DNA from: Methanoregulaceae archaeon
Lineage (GTDB): Archaea; Halobacteriota; Methanomicrobia; Methanomicrobiales; Methanospirillaceae
Assembly (NCBI GenBank): GCA_028679405.1
Contig: JAJRBP010000245.1
Location: 1-6,122 of the forward strand
Direction: 5' to 3'
Length of the DNA stretch: 6,122 bases
The translations under genes and the position numbers were made by a program. Of the stretch, positions 1 to 5,206 are shown one piece after another. Within the stretch, counting starts at the first letter, position 1; each line of letters begins with the position of its first letter. Under the pieces are notes generated by a model. That model was not told where the DNA came from and searched no databases. It worked only from the letters and a program-made list of their open reading frames with translations.

Positions 1-973
1 CAAGAGCATTGCCGTCTGCATCCTGAACGTAAGTCTTCTTCCACTTCAGGGCACCCCCCGGCCCTACCCGGAAGATGGTGAGACCCGGCGGGTCTCCGGT
101 CCTCCCGGAAACGACAAAGCAGCCATCGGCGGCCTGGATTACATCGCAGGCATAATGGACGACACCGTCCGCCCCGATATACTTCTGCCATGTCACCGCC
201 CCGTTCGCGTCCGTTCTCACCATGTGGATCTGCCCACCGCCCGCGTAGGAGTCCCCGATGATGATGAAGCCGCTGTCACCGGTCTGCCTGAACGAACGTG
301 CGATCTCGTCTCCCGGCCCGCCATAGGTTTTTACCCACGATTTTACCCCGTTCTTGTCGGTTTTCAACACACCGGCCTGGTAACCCTTCCCTTCAGCCGT
401 CATCGCAAACAGGACTGCATATCCTCCGTCCTTCGTTGCCTCAACCCTCAACGGGCCGAGCATGCCGGTATTCCCGACCTTCTTCTGCCACTGGACCACT
501 CCGCCGGCATCCGTCTTTACAAGAAGCATCGTCACGATCCCCTCGTCCATGCCCTTCACCCCGAGGATATACCCCCCGTCCGGGGTCTGCCGGACGGAGG
601 TCCCGTAGTTGTGCAGATGGGTGCCGTAGGACTTCATCCACTCCATCGCGCCGCCTGCGGTAATCTTCACGAGTATGGCTTTGTCGGAGTAGGTCCTGGT
701 GCGCCAGTCATACTTCCTCCCGTCACCCGCAATGATGGATCCGCCGTCCCTGGTCCTTTCGATCGCGTTCCCCTTCCATTCCCAGAAAAGCAGGGTGAAG
801 ACCTTCTGCCACGTGGCTGCATCCGCACCCGGTCCGGAAGCGGAACCAGTCGCGGAGAAATTCTCTGTTGCTCCCGCATTCTGGTATGGTTCAGATGCAC
901 AGGCGGCGTTCATCGTGAAAACTGATACCAGGACCAGACAGCCCAGGCATAATATCCCCATTCTCCTTTTCAT
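1..973 (-). CDS. Secreted DGGYI-repeat beta-propeller-like protein, partial (C-terminus outside window)
   Basis: The reading frame is open from the ATG at 973 to the window edge: 324 complete codons and no stop. Residues 1-26 form a signal peptide (basic MKRR, hydrophobic stretch, AACA before Ser27), so the product is probably exported. The mature part has five repeats of about 50 residues, each with a turn like DGGYI at residues 76, 132, 182, 233 (DSG) and 283 (DGC). Each then has a K-T-D-x-x-G turn and a W-x-K strand. The pattern resembles SBBP-type propeller repeats; the fold is inferred. Two more repeats are expected beyond the edge, by comparison with the paralogue upstream at 1193-2428, which is about half identical by eye. 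The start at 973 is preferred to the in-frame ATG at 1003 because AGGGG at 985-989 sits 11 bases before it and the same arrangement precedes the paralogue. No ligand or enzymatic residues can be recognised; an adhesive or binding role at the cell surface is a guess. Confidence 0.85.
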   Translation of the reverse strand, partial: MKRRMGILCLGCLVLVSVFTMNAACASEPYQNAGATENFSATGSASGPGADAATWQKVFTLLFWEWKGNAIERTRDGGSIIAGDGRKYDWRTRTYSDKAILVKITAGGAMEWMKSYGTHLHNYGTSVRQTPDGGYILGVKGMDEGIVTMLLVKTDAGGVVQWQKKVGNTGMLGPLRVEATKDGGYAVLFAMTAEGKGYQAGVLKTDKNGVKSWVKTYGGPGDEIARSFRQTGDSGFIIIGDSYAGGGQIHMVRTDANGAVTWQKYIGADGVVHYACDVIQAADGCFVVSGRTGDPPGLTIFRVGPGGALKWKKTYVQDADGNAL

Positions 974-984
974 TTCCGGTAATT

Positions 985-1073
985 CCCCTGGTCTGTTATG
1001 CATATTTCCCTCCCGGGAAACAGCTTTCGGGTGAAGGAGGGGTATCCTGTTGAAAATATATATCTTCCTTTTT
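985..1073 (-). promoter_or_regulatory. Promoter and leader of the partial propeller gene
   Basis: On the minus strand, AAAAAGGAAG (1064-1073, a BRE-like purine stretch) runs into ATATATATTTT (1053-1063). Archaeal transcription normally starts about 25 bases beyond the TATA centre, here near 1035, giving a leader of about 60 bases. The leader ends in AGGGG (985-989) before the ATG at 973. The layout closely matches that of the paralogous gene. Confidence 0.6.
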
Positions 1074-1179
1074 CTATCGTACGCTTTTTTTCCAGGACCC
1101 GGAAAATCATCCCCTCCCGGATCCCATCTCCGGCCCCGGGATGGTGAAATCCGGGGAATTCCTGCGAAGGACACCGTGT

Positions 1180-1186
1180 AAAAAAA
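1180..1186 (-). terminator. T-tract terminator after the split propeller gene
   Basis: Minus-strand TCTCTTTTTTTAC begins six bases after the TGA at 1193-1195. A run of seven T directly after a stop codon is a typical archaeal intrinsic termination signal and needs no hairpin. Confidence 0.55.
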
Positions 1187-1192
1187 GAGAGG

Positions 1193-1471
1193 TCACGCGT
1201 TCCCGTTCGCGTCCGTCTTGACCACGTAGATCCCGTAATCGGTTGACGATCCGATCTTCCCGCCGGTGCCCCCGATGACATACCCGCCGTCAGAGGTCTG
1301 CTGGACTTCCCTGGCATAGTCCTGCCCGGACCCGCCGAAGAATTTATTCCACTGCATCGTGCCCTGGGGATTGACCTTGAGAAGGACGTACTGGGTATCG
1401 CTCGCCGAGACATACCTCTCTCCGGCGATAATATATCCCCCGTCCGTGGTCTGCCGGATCGCTTTCCCCAT
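1193..1471 (-). CDS. C-terminal two-repeat propeller fragment, separated by a stop
   Basis: These 92 residues are in the same frame as the upstream gene and begin with ATG immediately after its TGA (TGAATG). They hold two complete DGG turns (local residues 10-12 and 61-63) with typical K-V-N-P-Q-G and K-T-D-A-N-G turns and W-N-K-F-F-G-G-S-G between them. There is no signal peptide, so on its own it would stay in the cytoplasm. GTGGGA just before the TGA might allow weak reinitiation, but the spacing is short. It is most likely the severed end of the propeller protein, not an independent gene. It ends before the W-x-K strand, as expected if the N-terminal strand completes the last blade. Confidence 0.6.
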   Translation of the reverse strand: MGKAIRQTTDGGYIIAGERYVSASDTQYVLLKVNPQGTMQWNKFFGGSGQDYAREVQQTSDGGYVIGGTGGKIGSSTDYGIYVVKTDANGNA

Positions 1472-2428
1472 TCATCCCACAGAAAGCGGGTAGGATTTTT
1501 GCCACTTTATCCCGCCTGCAGGTCCGGTCTTTATGACTGCAATACCCCCTGGATTACCGGTGATCTCACCCGTGATGGCATATCCCCCGTCGGCGGTCTG
1601 GACGATCGAGCGGCCATAGTGATGCACATTTTCGTTCCCGATGATCTTCTGCCACGCGACCGCCCCTTTGTCACCGGTCTTCACCAGGTACATTTTTACC
1701 ATCGGCCTTCCGGAATCACCGAGAATGATGAATCCCCCGTCGCTCGTCTGCTCGAATGAGTATGGCTGGTTGATTCCAGGTCCCCCGTATAACTTCATCC
1801 ACTGCTTCACACCGTTCGAATCGGTCTTCAGTAAGACCATCTGCTGTTCCTTCCCTTCGACCCATACGCCGAAGAGGATGGCATACCCGCCGTCCCTGGT
1901 GACCCTGAGCTCGATGGGCTCGTTCGTCCCGACTTTCTTACGCCACTGGACGGTTCCGGCCGCATCTGTCTTGATCAGGAACATCCATCCCATGCCATTT
2001 TCCTGTCCGAACTGCGCGATTATATAGCCGCCATCCGGTGTCGGGCGGACGGACTTGCAGAAGGTCTTCGCTCTCCCGCCGTACGATTTCATCCATTGCA
2101 TCCCACCATTCGGGTCCAGCTTGACGATAACCGCTCTCTGGACTGACGTACGGGTACGCAAGTCATACTTCGTCCCATCGCCCCCGATGATATACCCCCC
2201 GTCAGGCGTCTGGGAGATGGAGTTCGCTCCCCAGGTCCAGAATAGCATGGTGTAGACCTTCTGCCATGTCACTGCATCCGTTCCCGGACTGGGAGTGCCG
2301 GATACGTTCGCAATGTTCCCGTTCTCCTGTCCGGCCCCGGTCCCGGTCGATGCAGAAACACTGCTGATCGACAGAATAATCCCAAAAACGAGGCAGAGAA
2401 TCCATAATTTCCCCGACATATCCTTCAT
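1472..2428 (-). CDS. Secreted DGGYI-repeat protein, first five propeller repeats (stops early)
   Basis: This is the 318-residue product if the TGA at 1472-1474 is obeyed. Residues 1-26 form a signal peptide with a hydrophobic core (WILCLVFGIILSISS) and SVSA before Ser27. A Gly/Ser/Asn-rich linker follows (about 27-50), then the closing strand TWQKVY (54-59) and five repeats with DGG turns at residues 76, 132, 179, 230 and 280. Each repeat has a hydrophobic strand, K-T-D/G-x-x-G and W-x-K. The start at 2428 is chosen over the in-frame ATG at 2458 because AGGGGAG lies about nine bases upstream and the signal peptide begins there; the paralogue at 1-973 shows the same choice. An upstream promoter lies at 2509-2531. 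No C-terminal anchor or sorting motif is seen. Whether a five-blade fragment folds is doubtful, since blades six and seven and the ring closure are lost. Confidence 0.8.
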   Translation of the reverse strand: MKDMSGKLWILCLVFGIILSISSVSASTGTGAGQENGNIANVSGTPSPGTDAVTWQKVYTMLFWTWGANSISQTPDGGYIIGGDGTKYDLRTRTSVQRAVIVKLDPNGGMQWMKSYGGRAKTFCKSVRPTPDGGYIIAQFGQENGMGWMFLIKTDAAGTVQWRKKVGTNEPIELRVTRDGGYAILFGVWVEGKEQQMVLLKTDSNGVKQWMKLYGGPGINQPYSFEQTSDGGFIILGDSGRPMVKMYLVKTGDKGAVAWQKIIGNENVHHYGRSIVQTADGGYAITGEITGNPGGIAVIKTGPAGGIKWQKSYPLSVG

Positions 2429-2508
2429 TCCTGTGTACTCCCCTGACCGGTCCGGCATACCCGATCCCGGGGAAGACCTTCCGGTAATTGCTGGTATTCC
2501 AGAGCAGG

Positions 2509-2531
2509 ATATATAATTTTCTTTTTATATC
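2509..2531 (-). promoter_or_regulatory. Promoter of the split propeller gene
   Basis: Minus-strand GATATAAAAAGAAAA leads into TTATATAT (2509-2516), followed by CCTG. The TATAT box lies about 85 bases before the ATG at 2428, nearly the same as the 87 bases in the downstream paralogue. The more upstream GATATAAAAA (2522-2531) is an alternative box. The predicted leader is about 60 bases and ends in AGGGGAG. Confidence 0.6.
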
Positions 2532-2744
2532 CCTTAATTTTTTTTAACTCATAGAGAAGCTGCGATGATATACCAGTGAGGGCTGAAAAAAGAAAAACGA
2601 AGGCAGCCAGGGTTCGAGGAAAGGTACTCAGAGTATAACGAGAGCGGCACCCTCCGGAGATACGAAACGTGGGAAACCTCTTCATTCCCAGATGCCATCA
2701 GGCCTATCCACTGCACAATTCGCGCCGATCCGGAAAAAGGAATG

Positions 2745-2781
2745 TTTATTAAGCGGAAGTTCTCTCAGAGTCATTCTGGTG
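2745..2781 (+). promoter_or_regulatory. Promoter and ribosome binding site of the ABM-like gene
   Basis: GGAAAAAGGAATG (BRE-like) precedes TTTATTAA at 2745-2752. Transcription would start near 2773, giving a leader of about 15 bases. GGTG at 2778-2781, six bases before the ATG at 2788, fits the archaeal anti-Shine-Dalgarno and decides the start. Confidence 0.5.
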
Positions 2782-2787
2782 CGGTCG

Positions 2788-3102
2788 ATGATCAGAGAAG
2801 GAATGATATTTGCCGTCGGCCACTGGACGGTAAAGCCCGGAAAGGAAGAACTGTTCCTGGAAAAATGGCAGGAATTTGCACAGTGGACACTGAACCATTC
2901 CAGGGGCAGCAGGTGGGTGTACATGGTCCGGGACCAGGAACAGGAAAATACGTTCATCTCTTTCGGCCCCTGGGAATCGCTGGAGAGCATTGCACAGTGG
3001 CGGCAGTCCTCAAAGTTCGAATCTGCGGTGGCAGAGTTCCGGGAGCTCTGTGATGAGGTCCGGACAACCACGATGAGGGAGGCGGTATATCTCAAACGAT
3101 AG
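2788..3102 (+). CDS. ABM-like small dimeric alpha/beta-barrel protein
   Basis: 104 residues, near the usual size of a single antibiotic-biosynthesis-monooxygenase (ABM) domain. The order fits: strand 1 (MIFAVGHWTVKPG, 6-18), helix 1 (EELFLEKWQEFAQWTL, 20-35), strands 2 and 3 (WVYMVRDQEQENTFISFGPW, 43-62), helix 2 (QSSKFESAVAEFRELCDEV, 73-91) and strand 4 (TTTMREAVYLKR). The phrase SFGPWES and the small helix before W71 are common in this family. Members usually form dimers; some are cofactor-free oxygenases and many have no known substrate, so activity here is unassigned. There is no signal peptide, so it is cytoplasmic. Alternative starts are the ATG at 2803, which lacks room for a binding site, and an upstream extension from 2692, whose extra residues do not look like the family. 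It is the only plus-strand gene and has its own promoter; nothing ties it functionally to the surface-protein genes around it. Confidence 0.85.
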   Translation: MIREGMIFAVGHWTVKPGKEELFLEKWQEFAQWTLNHSRGSRWVYMVRDQEQENTFISFGPWESLESIAQWRQSSKFESAVAEFRELCDEVRTTTMREAVYLKR

Positions 3103-3159
3103 TCTCACCTTCCCCGAATTCTCTCCACCATCCGAAGGATACGGACCGGGATCCAAGGG

Positions 3160-3209
3160 TTCCTGCGGACAGGAAGTGAGTCGCGGGACATGAGGAGGAA
3201 CCTTTTTTT
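3160..3209 (+). terminator. Terminator region after the ABM-like gene
   Basis: A perfect hairpin (TTCCTG, loop CGGA, CAGGAA; 3160-3175) is followed 27 bases later by a run of seven T (3203-3209). The T-run alone is a plausible archaeal termination site on the plus strand. Confidence 0.45.
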
Positions 3210-3251
3210 GTAACAGGCGAAGGAGATATGCCTTCGTCAACGCATCCATGG

Positions 3252-3258
3252 AAAAAAA
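3252..3258 (-). terminator. T-tract terminator after the TIG-domain gene
   Basis: Minus-strand AATCTTTTTTTCC starts a few bases after the stop at 3265-3267. It faces the plus-strand terminator at 3203-3209, as expected for convergent genes. A stem (CGAAGG, 3218-3223, with CCTTCG, 3231-3236) lies between the two T-tracts. Confidence 0.5.
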
Positions 3259-3264
3259 GATTTT

Positions 3265-3939
3265 TCAGGTCACCGTGAACGTGACCGCGTTCGAGAGCCC
3301 GCCCAGGTCTCCCGGGTTCCGGACCCGTACGACCCTGTTTCCCGCAGTGGCGATATCGGCAGCAAGGATAATTGCCTGCACCCTCGTCGCAGATATATAG
3401 GTCGTCGTCTTTTCGACCCCGTTCCACCGGACCCTGCTCGTCGGGAGGAAATGGTTTCCATCCACGTACAGCGCGAACCCGGTCATGCCATGCACCCTCG
3501 TTGTCGGCCGGATCCTGGTGATCGCCGGGATATCCTTCACCTTGAAGATCGCCGGATTCGAGAGTCCTCCGGTGGGCCCGGGGTTCCGGACCCGTACCAC
3601 CTTGTTGCCCGACGTTGCCACATCGGCAGCCGGGATCGTGGCGGTTATGTGGTTTGGTGCAAGAAACGTGGTCGCTTTCGCAACGCCGTTCCACCTGACC
3701 ACGCTGGTCGCGGTGAAGTTTGTGCCCCACACGTGCAGCGTGAACCCGGGAGTACCTGAATTCCTTGAAGCCGGGTTCAGGTTGTTGATCGCAGGCACCG
3801 CATCAATTCCCGCTGCAGGATTGTCATCGGGAACTGCAAGGGCCGGGGCAACCAGACAGATGGCGGCTGCAATCGCCACCCCGTACACGAGCCATGCCCC
3901 CCTCCCGTTCATCCAACTGTCTTTCCCAGTTCTTTTCAT
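3265..3939 (-). CDS. Secreted protein with two tandem TIG/IPT-like domains
   Basis: 224 residues. Residues 1-35 are a signal peptide (basic N-terminus, hydrophobic VYGVAIAAAICLVAPALA, cleavage after ALA). A short linker leads to two immunoglobulin-like repeats of exactly 86 residues, 49-134 and 138-223, offset by 89 with no gap. They are identical at 47 of 86 positions by my count. Each begins PAI, carries GxxF before an RWNGV segment, and ends N-K/R-V-V-R-V-R-N-P-G...GGLSN...F-x-V. That is the IPT/TIG pattern seen in extracellular and S-layer-associated proteins, where the domains serve as stalks or adhesion modules. There is no transmembrane segment or C-terminal sorting motif after repeat 2, so it is either released or held by partners. 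GGGGGTGA (3949-3956), nine bases before the ATG at 3939, supports this start over Met10. A candidate distant promoter lies at 4141-4155, and a T-tract follows the stop. Confidence 0.88.
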   Translation of the reverse strand: MKRTGKDSWMNGRGAWLVYGVAIAAAICLVAPALAVPDDNPAAGIDAVPAINNLNPASRNSGTPGFTLHVWGTNFTATSVVRWNGVAKATTFLAPNHITATIPAADVATSGNKVVRVRNPGPTGGLSNPAIFKVKDIPAITRIRPTTRVHGMTGFALYVDGNHFLPTSRVRWNGVEKTTTYISATRVQAIILAADIATAGNRVVRVRNPGDLGGLSNAVTFTVT

Positions 3940-4140
3940 AGAAGTGATTCACCCCCTGAAATCTCCGCCGGGAGTCAGTATACTCCTGGACCTGCATGCG
4001 CAGGTGAATGCCTGAGGTCTGAACGAATTGCCGTGCCCGGCGGTCTTGTCGGCCGGAGCCAGAAATAAGATCCTGTCGGGTACTGGTCGAACAAATCTTA
4101 CCAAATGACCCCCGACCTACAGTGAGCCTTCAGCGTCAGG
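3940..4140 (-). other. Long leader of the TIG-domain gene, no gene seen
   Basis: No coding frame of quality is present on either strand. The stretch contains the Shine-Dalgarno GGGGGTGA (3949-3956), a small dyad GGAGT/ACTCC (3971-3986) and a perfect hairpin ACCTGC/GCAGGT with a four-base loop (3990-4005). If transcription starts from the box at 4141-4148, the untranslated leader would be about 180 bases, much longer than the roughly 60 bases of the propeller genes. A nearer weak box around GTATAC (3978-3983) cannot be excluded. Confidence 0.35.
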
Positions 4141-4155
4141 ATATATATTCTTTTT
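4141..4155 (-). promoter_or_regulatory. Candidate promoter for the TIG-domain gene
   Basis: Minus-strand AAAAAGAATATATATCCTG resembles the boxes of both propeller genes (A-rich stretch, then ATATATAT, and CCTG as in the split gene). It abuts the 49-bp repeat tract. It lies 205 bases before the start codon, so assignment to this gene is tentative; a small RNA start is also possible. Confidence 0.4.
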
Positions 4156-4268
4156 CCGGACCCTGGTGCCAGGGGATTTCAGGAATATAGTGTTATCTGA
4201 AATTCCGGTCCCTGGTGCCAAGGGATTTCAGGAATAAAGTGTTATCGGAAATTCCGGTCCCTTCAGGA
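4154..4268. repeat. 49-bp tandem repeat, two full units plus a deleted third
   Basis: Units at 4154-4202 and 4203-4251 differ at 4 of 49 positions. A third at 4252-4268 begins TTCCGGTCCC and continues TTCAGGA, as if 14 internal bases were lost. Each full unit holds a dyad: CCCTGG-TG-CCAGGG in unit 1, imperfect in unit 2, framed by TTCC and GGAA. The tract starts 16 bases after the stop of the GWN gene, so it would be transcribed as its 3' untranslated region. There are no spacers, so it is not CRISPR. Confidence 0.9.
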
Positions 4269-4284
4269 GAAAAGGCAGCAGGGG

Positions 4285-4854
4285 CTATGCCAGGACCCCT
4301 GCGTCGTTCATGAGCAGCCAGTACCCCTTCGCAGGCTCGATATCCTCCTGGTAACTCGGGTTCGTGTTGAAGATCGCAGGCTCGTATGCCTGCATGACGG
4401 AATCGTACCCGACTGCCTTCACCCAGTCGTCCCTGATGTTGAGGAAGGCATTCTGCGCTGATATCGCGGCGGACTCCGACGATCCTATGGCATTCCACCC
4501 CGGGTAGAGCTGTTTCTGCGGAGGTGTTGCAGGGGAAGTGTCGAACTGGAGGGGAATAACAACCGTCGAGGCCGAGTATACCCATATGCCGTCCAGAGGC
4601 TTGATCACGTCGCCGGCGTGGACCTGGTCGAAGAGGTGAGTCTGCGAGTTGTACAGGAACACCGAGTGGTGCGCCATATCGACGCCGGCAAAGAGGACTC
4701 CTGCCATGTTGTAGCCCTGTGCAAGGACTCTCGGCACCGAGACGAAATTCCAGCCCGGGTGAATATCGATCTCATTCGCGGCGAGCACGGGTGCAGGGAT
4801 AAATACCGAAGCCAGGACGAGGAATACCATAACACAAAGTGTACTATTCCGCAT
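4285..4854 (-). CDS. Secreted protein with two GWN modules
   Basis: 189 residues from the ATG at 4854. Residues 1-25 are a signal peptide (MRNSTLC, hydrophobic VMVFLVLASVFIPAPV, cleavage near ALA/AN). The rest is two related modules. Module 1 runs from IHPGWNFVSVP (31-41) to a closing GIWVY (89-93); module 2 runs from LYPGWNAIGSS (116-126) to GYWLL (177-181). A Thr/Pro-rich linker (105-113) joins them. The pattern G-W-N-x-x-S ... aromatic-Y ... D-I/V-x-P-x-x-G-Y/I-W recurs in secreted and surface proteins of methanogens, often beside cell-surface domains; its ligand is not known to me. Module 2 departs from the usual G-W-N-x-I-S-x-P by ending SS. The frame stays open to an ATG at 4932, but only the internal start gives a clean signal peptide, and GGGG lies eight bases before it. 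No convincing TATA box is seen upstream; 4855-4982 holds nothing else recognisable. Confidence 0.82.
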   Translation of the reverse strand: MRNSTLCVMVFLVLASVFIPAPVLAANEIDIHPGWNFVSVPRVLAQGYNMAGVLFAGVDMAHHSVFLYNSQTHLFDQVHAGDVIKPLDGIWVYSASTVVIPLQFDTSPATPPQKQLYPGWNAIGSSESAAISAQNAFLNIRDDWVKAVGYDSVMQAYEPAIFNTNPSYQEDIEPAKGYWLLMNDAGVLA

Positions 4855-4982
4855 TACGAAAACCCCATTCGCATACGTGGTAGATTTCCATTCGGCGAAG
4901 AAAAAGGTATCTGCCGGAAAAGATACAATCATCGGCCCGGACCCGGGTAAAGGTGCGCCCGCCCTCGTCCGTTGCCCGCAGT

Positions 4983-5034
4983 CCGCGGGAAAACCGGCTG
5001 GAGCCCCCTCCGCACCTCATCTGCTTTCCCGCGG
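4983..5034. repeat. Perfect 10-bp inverted repeat, 32-base loop
   Basis: CCGCGGGAAA (4983-4992) is the exact reverse complement of TTTCCCGCGG (5025-5034). The right arm ends where the 68-bp tandem repeats begin. It could form a stable hairpin in a transcript from either strand. No T-tract follows, so a terminator role is unsupported. Confidence 0.7.
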
Positions 5035-5206
5035 GCGATCCGGCTCTCTTCACGATGGCCTGATTACCCTTGCACCAGTGGTGATGTTAACTGCCCCAAA
5101 AGGCGTCCTGGTTCTCTTCTCGATGCCCTGATTACCCTTGCACCAGTGGCGATGTTCACTGCCTCAAAAGGCGATCCGGCTCATTTCACGATGGCCTGAT
5201 TACCCT
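5034..5206. repeat. 68-bp tandem repeat, about 2.5 units, overlapping a gene end
   Basis: Units start at 5034, 5102 and 5170, each with GGCG. Units 1 and 2 differ at 9 of 68 positions; unit 3 matches unit 1 at 35 of its first 37 bases and then ends. Unit 3 contains the last codons and stop of the membrane-protein gene (V-I-R-P-S-stop, 5186-5203), so the other two units look like copies of that gene end lying in its 3' untranslated region. The unit length is not a multiple of three. Units 1 and 2 hold a small palindrome (CACCA-G-TGGTG in unit 1). Confidence 0.9.

Larger units (their letters stand above)
1193..2428 (-). pseudogene. Seven-repeat propeller gene interrupted by one in-frame TGA
   Basis: Read through the TGA at 1472-1474, this is one continuous frame of 411 codons plus the final stop. 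DGG turns fall at residues 76, 132, 179, 230, 280, 329 and 380, a steady 47-56 residue spacing that is not disturbed at the stop. From the Tyr of the W-x-K-x-Y strand to the Gln before the next DGG turn there are 14 positions in this linker, exactly as in the repeats YGGPGINQPYSFEQ and YGGPGDEIARSFRQ. The TGA takes the place of position 7. The last repeat lacks its W-x-K strand while an extra one (TWQKVY, residues 54-59) stands before the first repeat, the usual closure of a circular propeller. The stop is therefore best read as a nonsense mutation or a sequence error, not the natural end. Selenocysteine is unlikely: it is not known in this kind of methanogen, and the residue is not at a catalytic site. 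Confidence 0.7.

Noticed and set aside
155..925. Long plus-strand frame opposite the partial propeller gene
   Set aside because: It is the antisense shadow of a gene with clear repeats and a signal peptide; its Pro/Arg/His-rich text has no domain character.
1472..1474. TGA as selenocysteine
   Set aside because: The position is a variable surface linker in a repeat protein, not a redox site, and selenocysteine use is known only in other methanogen orders.
2603..2625. GGTTCGA, like a tRNA T-loop
   Set aside because: The flanking bases do not pair as a T-stem and no acceptor, D or anticodon arms were found.
2425..2685. Minus-strand frame with a hydrophobic segment upstream of the split propeller gene
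   Set aside because: It runs across the TATA box and leader of that gene and has no binding site; its end lies in the leader in another frame.
2580..2741. Open plus-strand frame with protein-like text (FEERYSEYNESGTLRRYETWE)
   Set aside because: There is no start codon or binding site, and the frame runs on into the wrong frame of the ABM-like gene. It may be chance; no family was recognised.
4154..4268. CRISPR array
   Set aside because: The 49-bp units are directly adjacent with no spacers, and no cas genes are present.
4877..5199. Plus-strand frames running through the 68-bp repeats
   Set aside because: The repeat length is not a multiple of three, the two frames overlap each other, and the text is repeat-derived without family resemblance.
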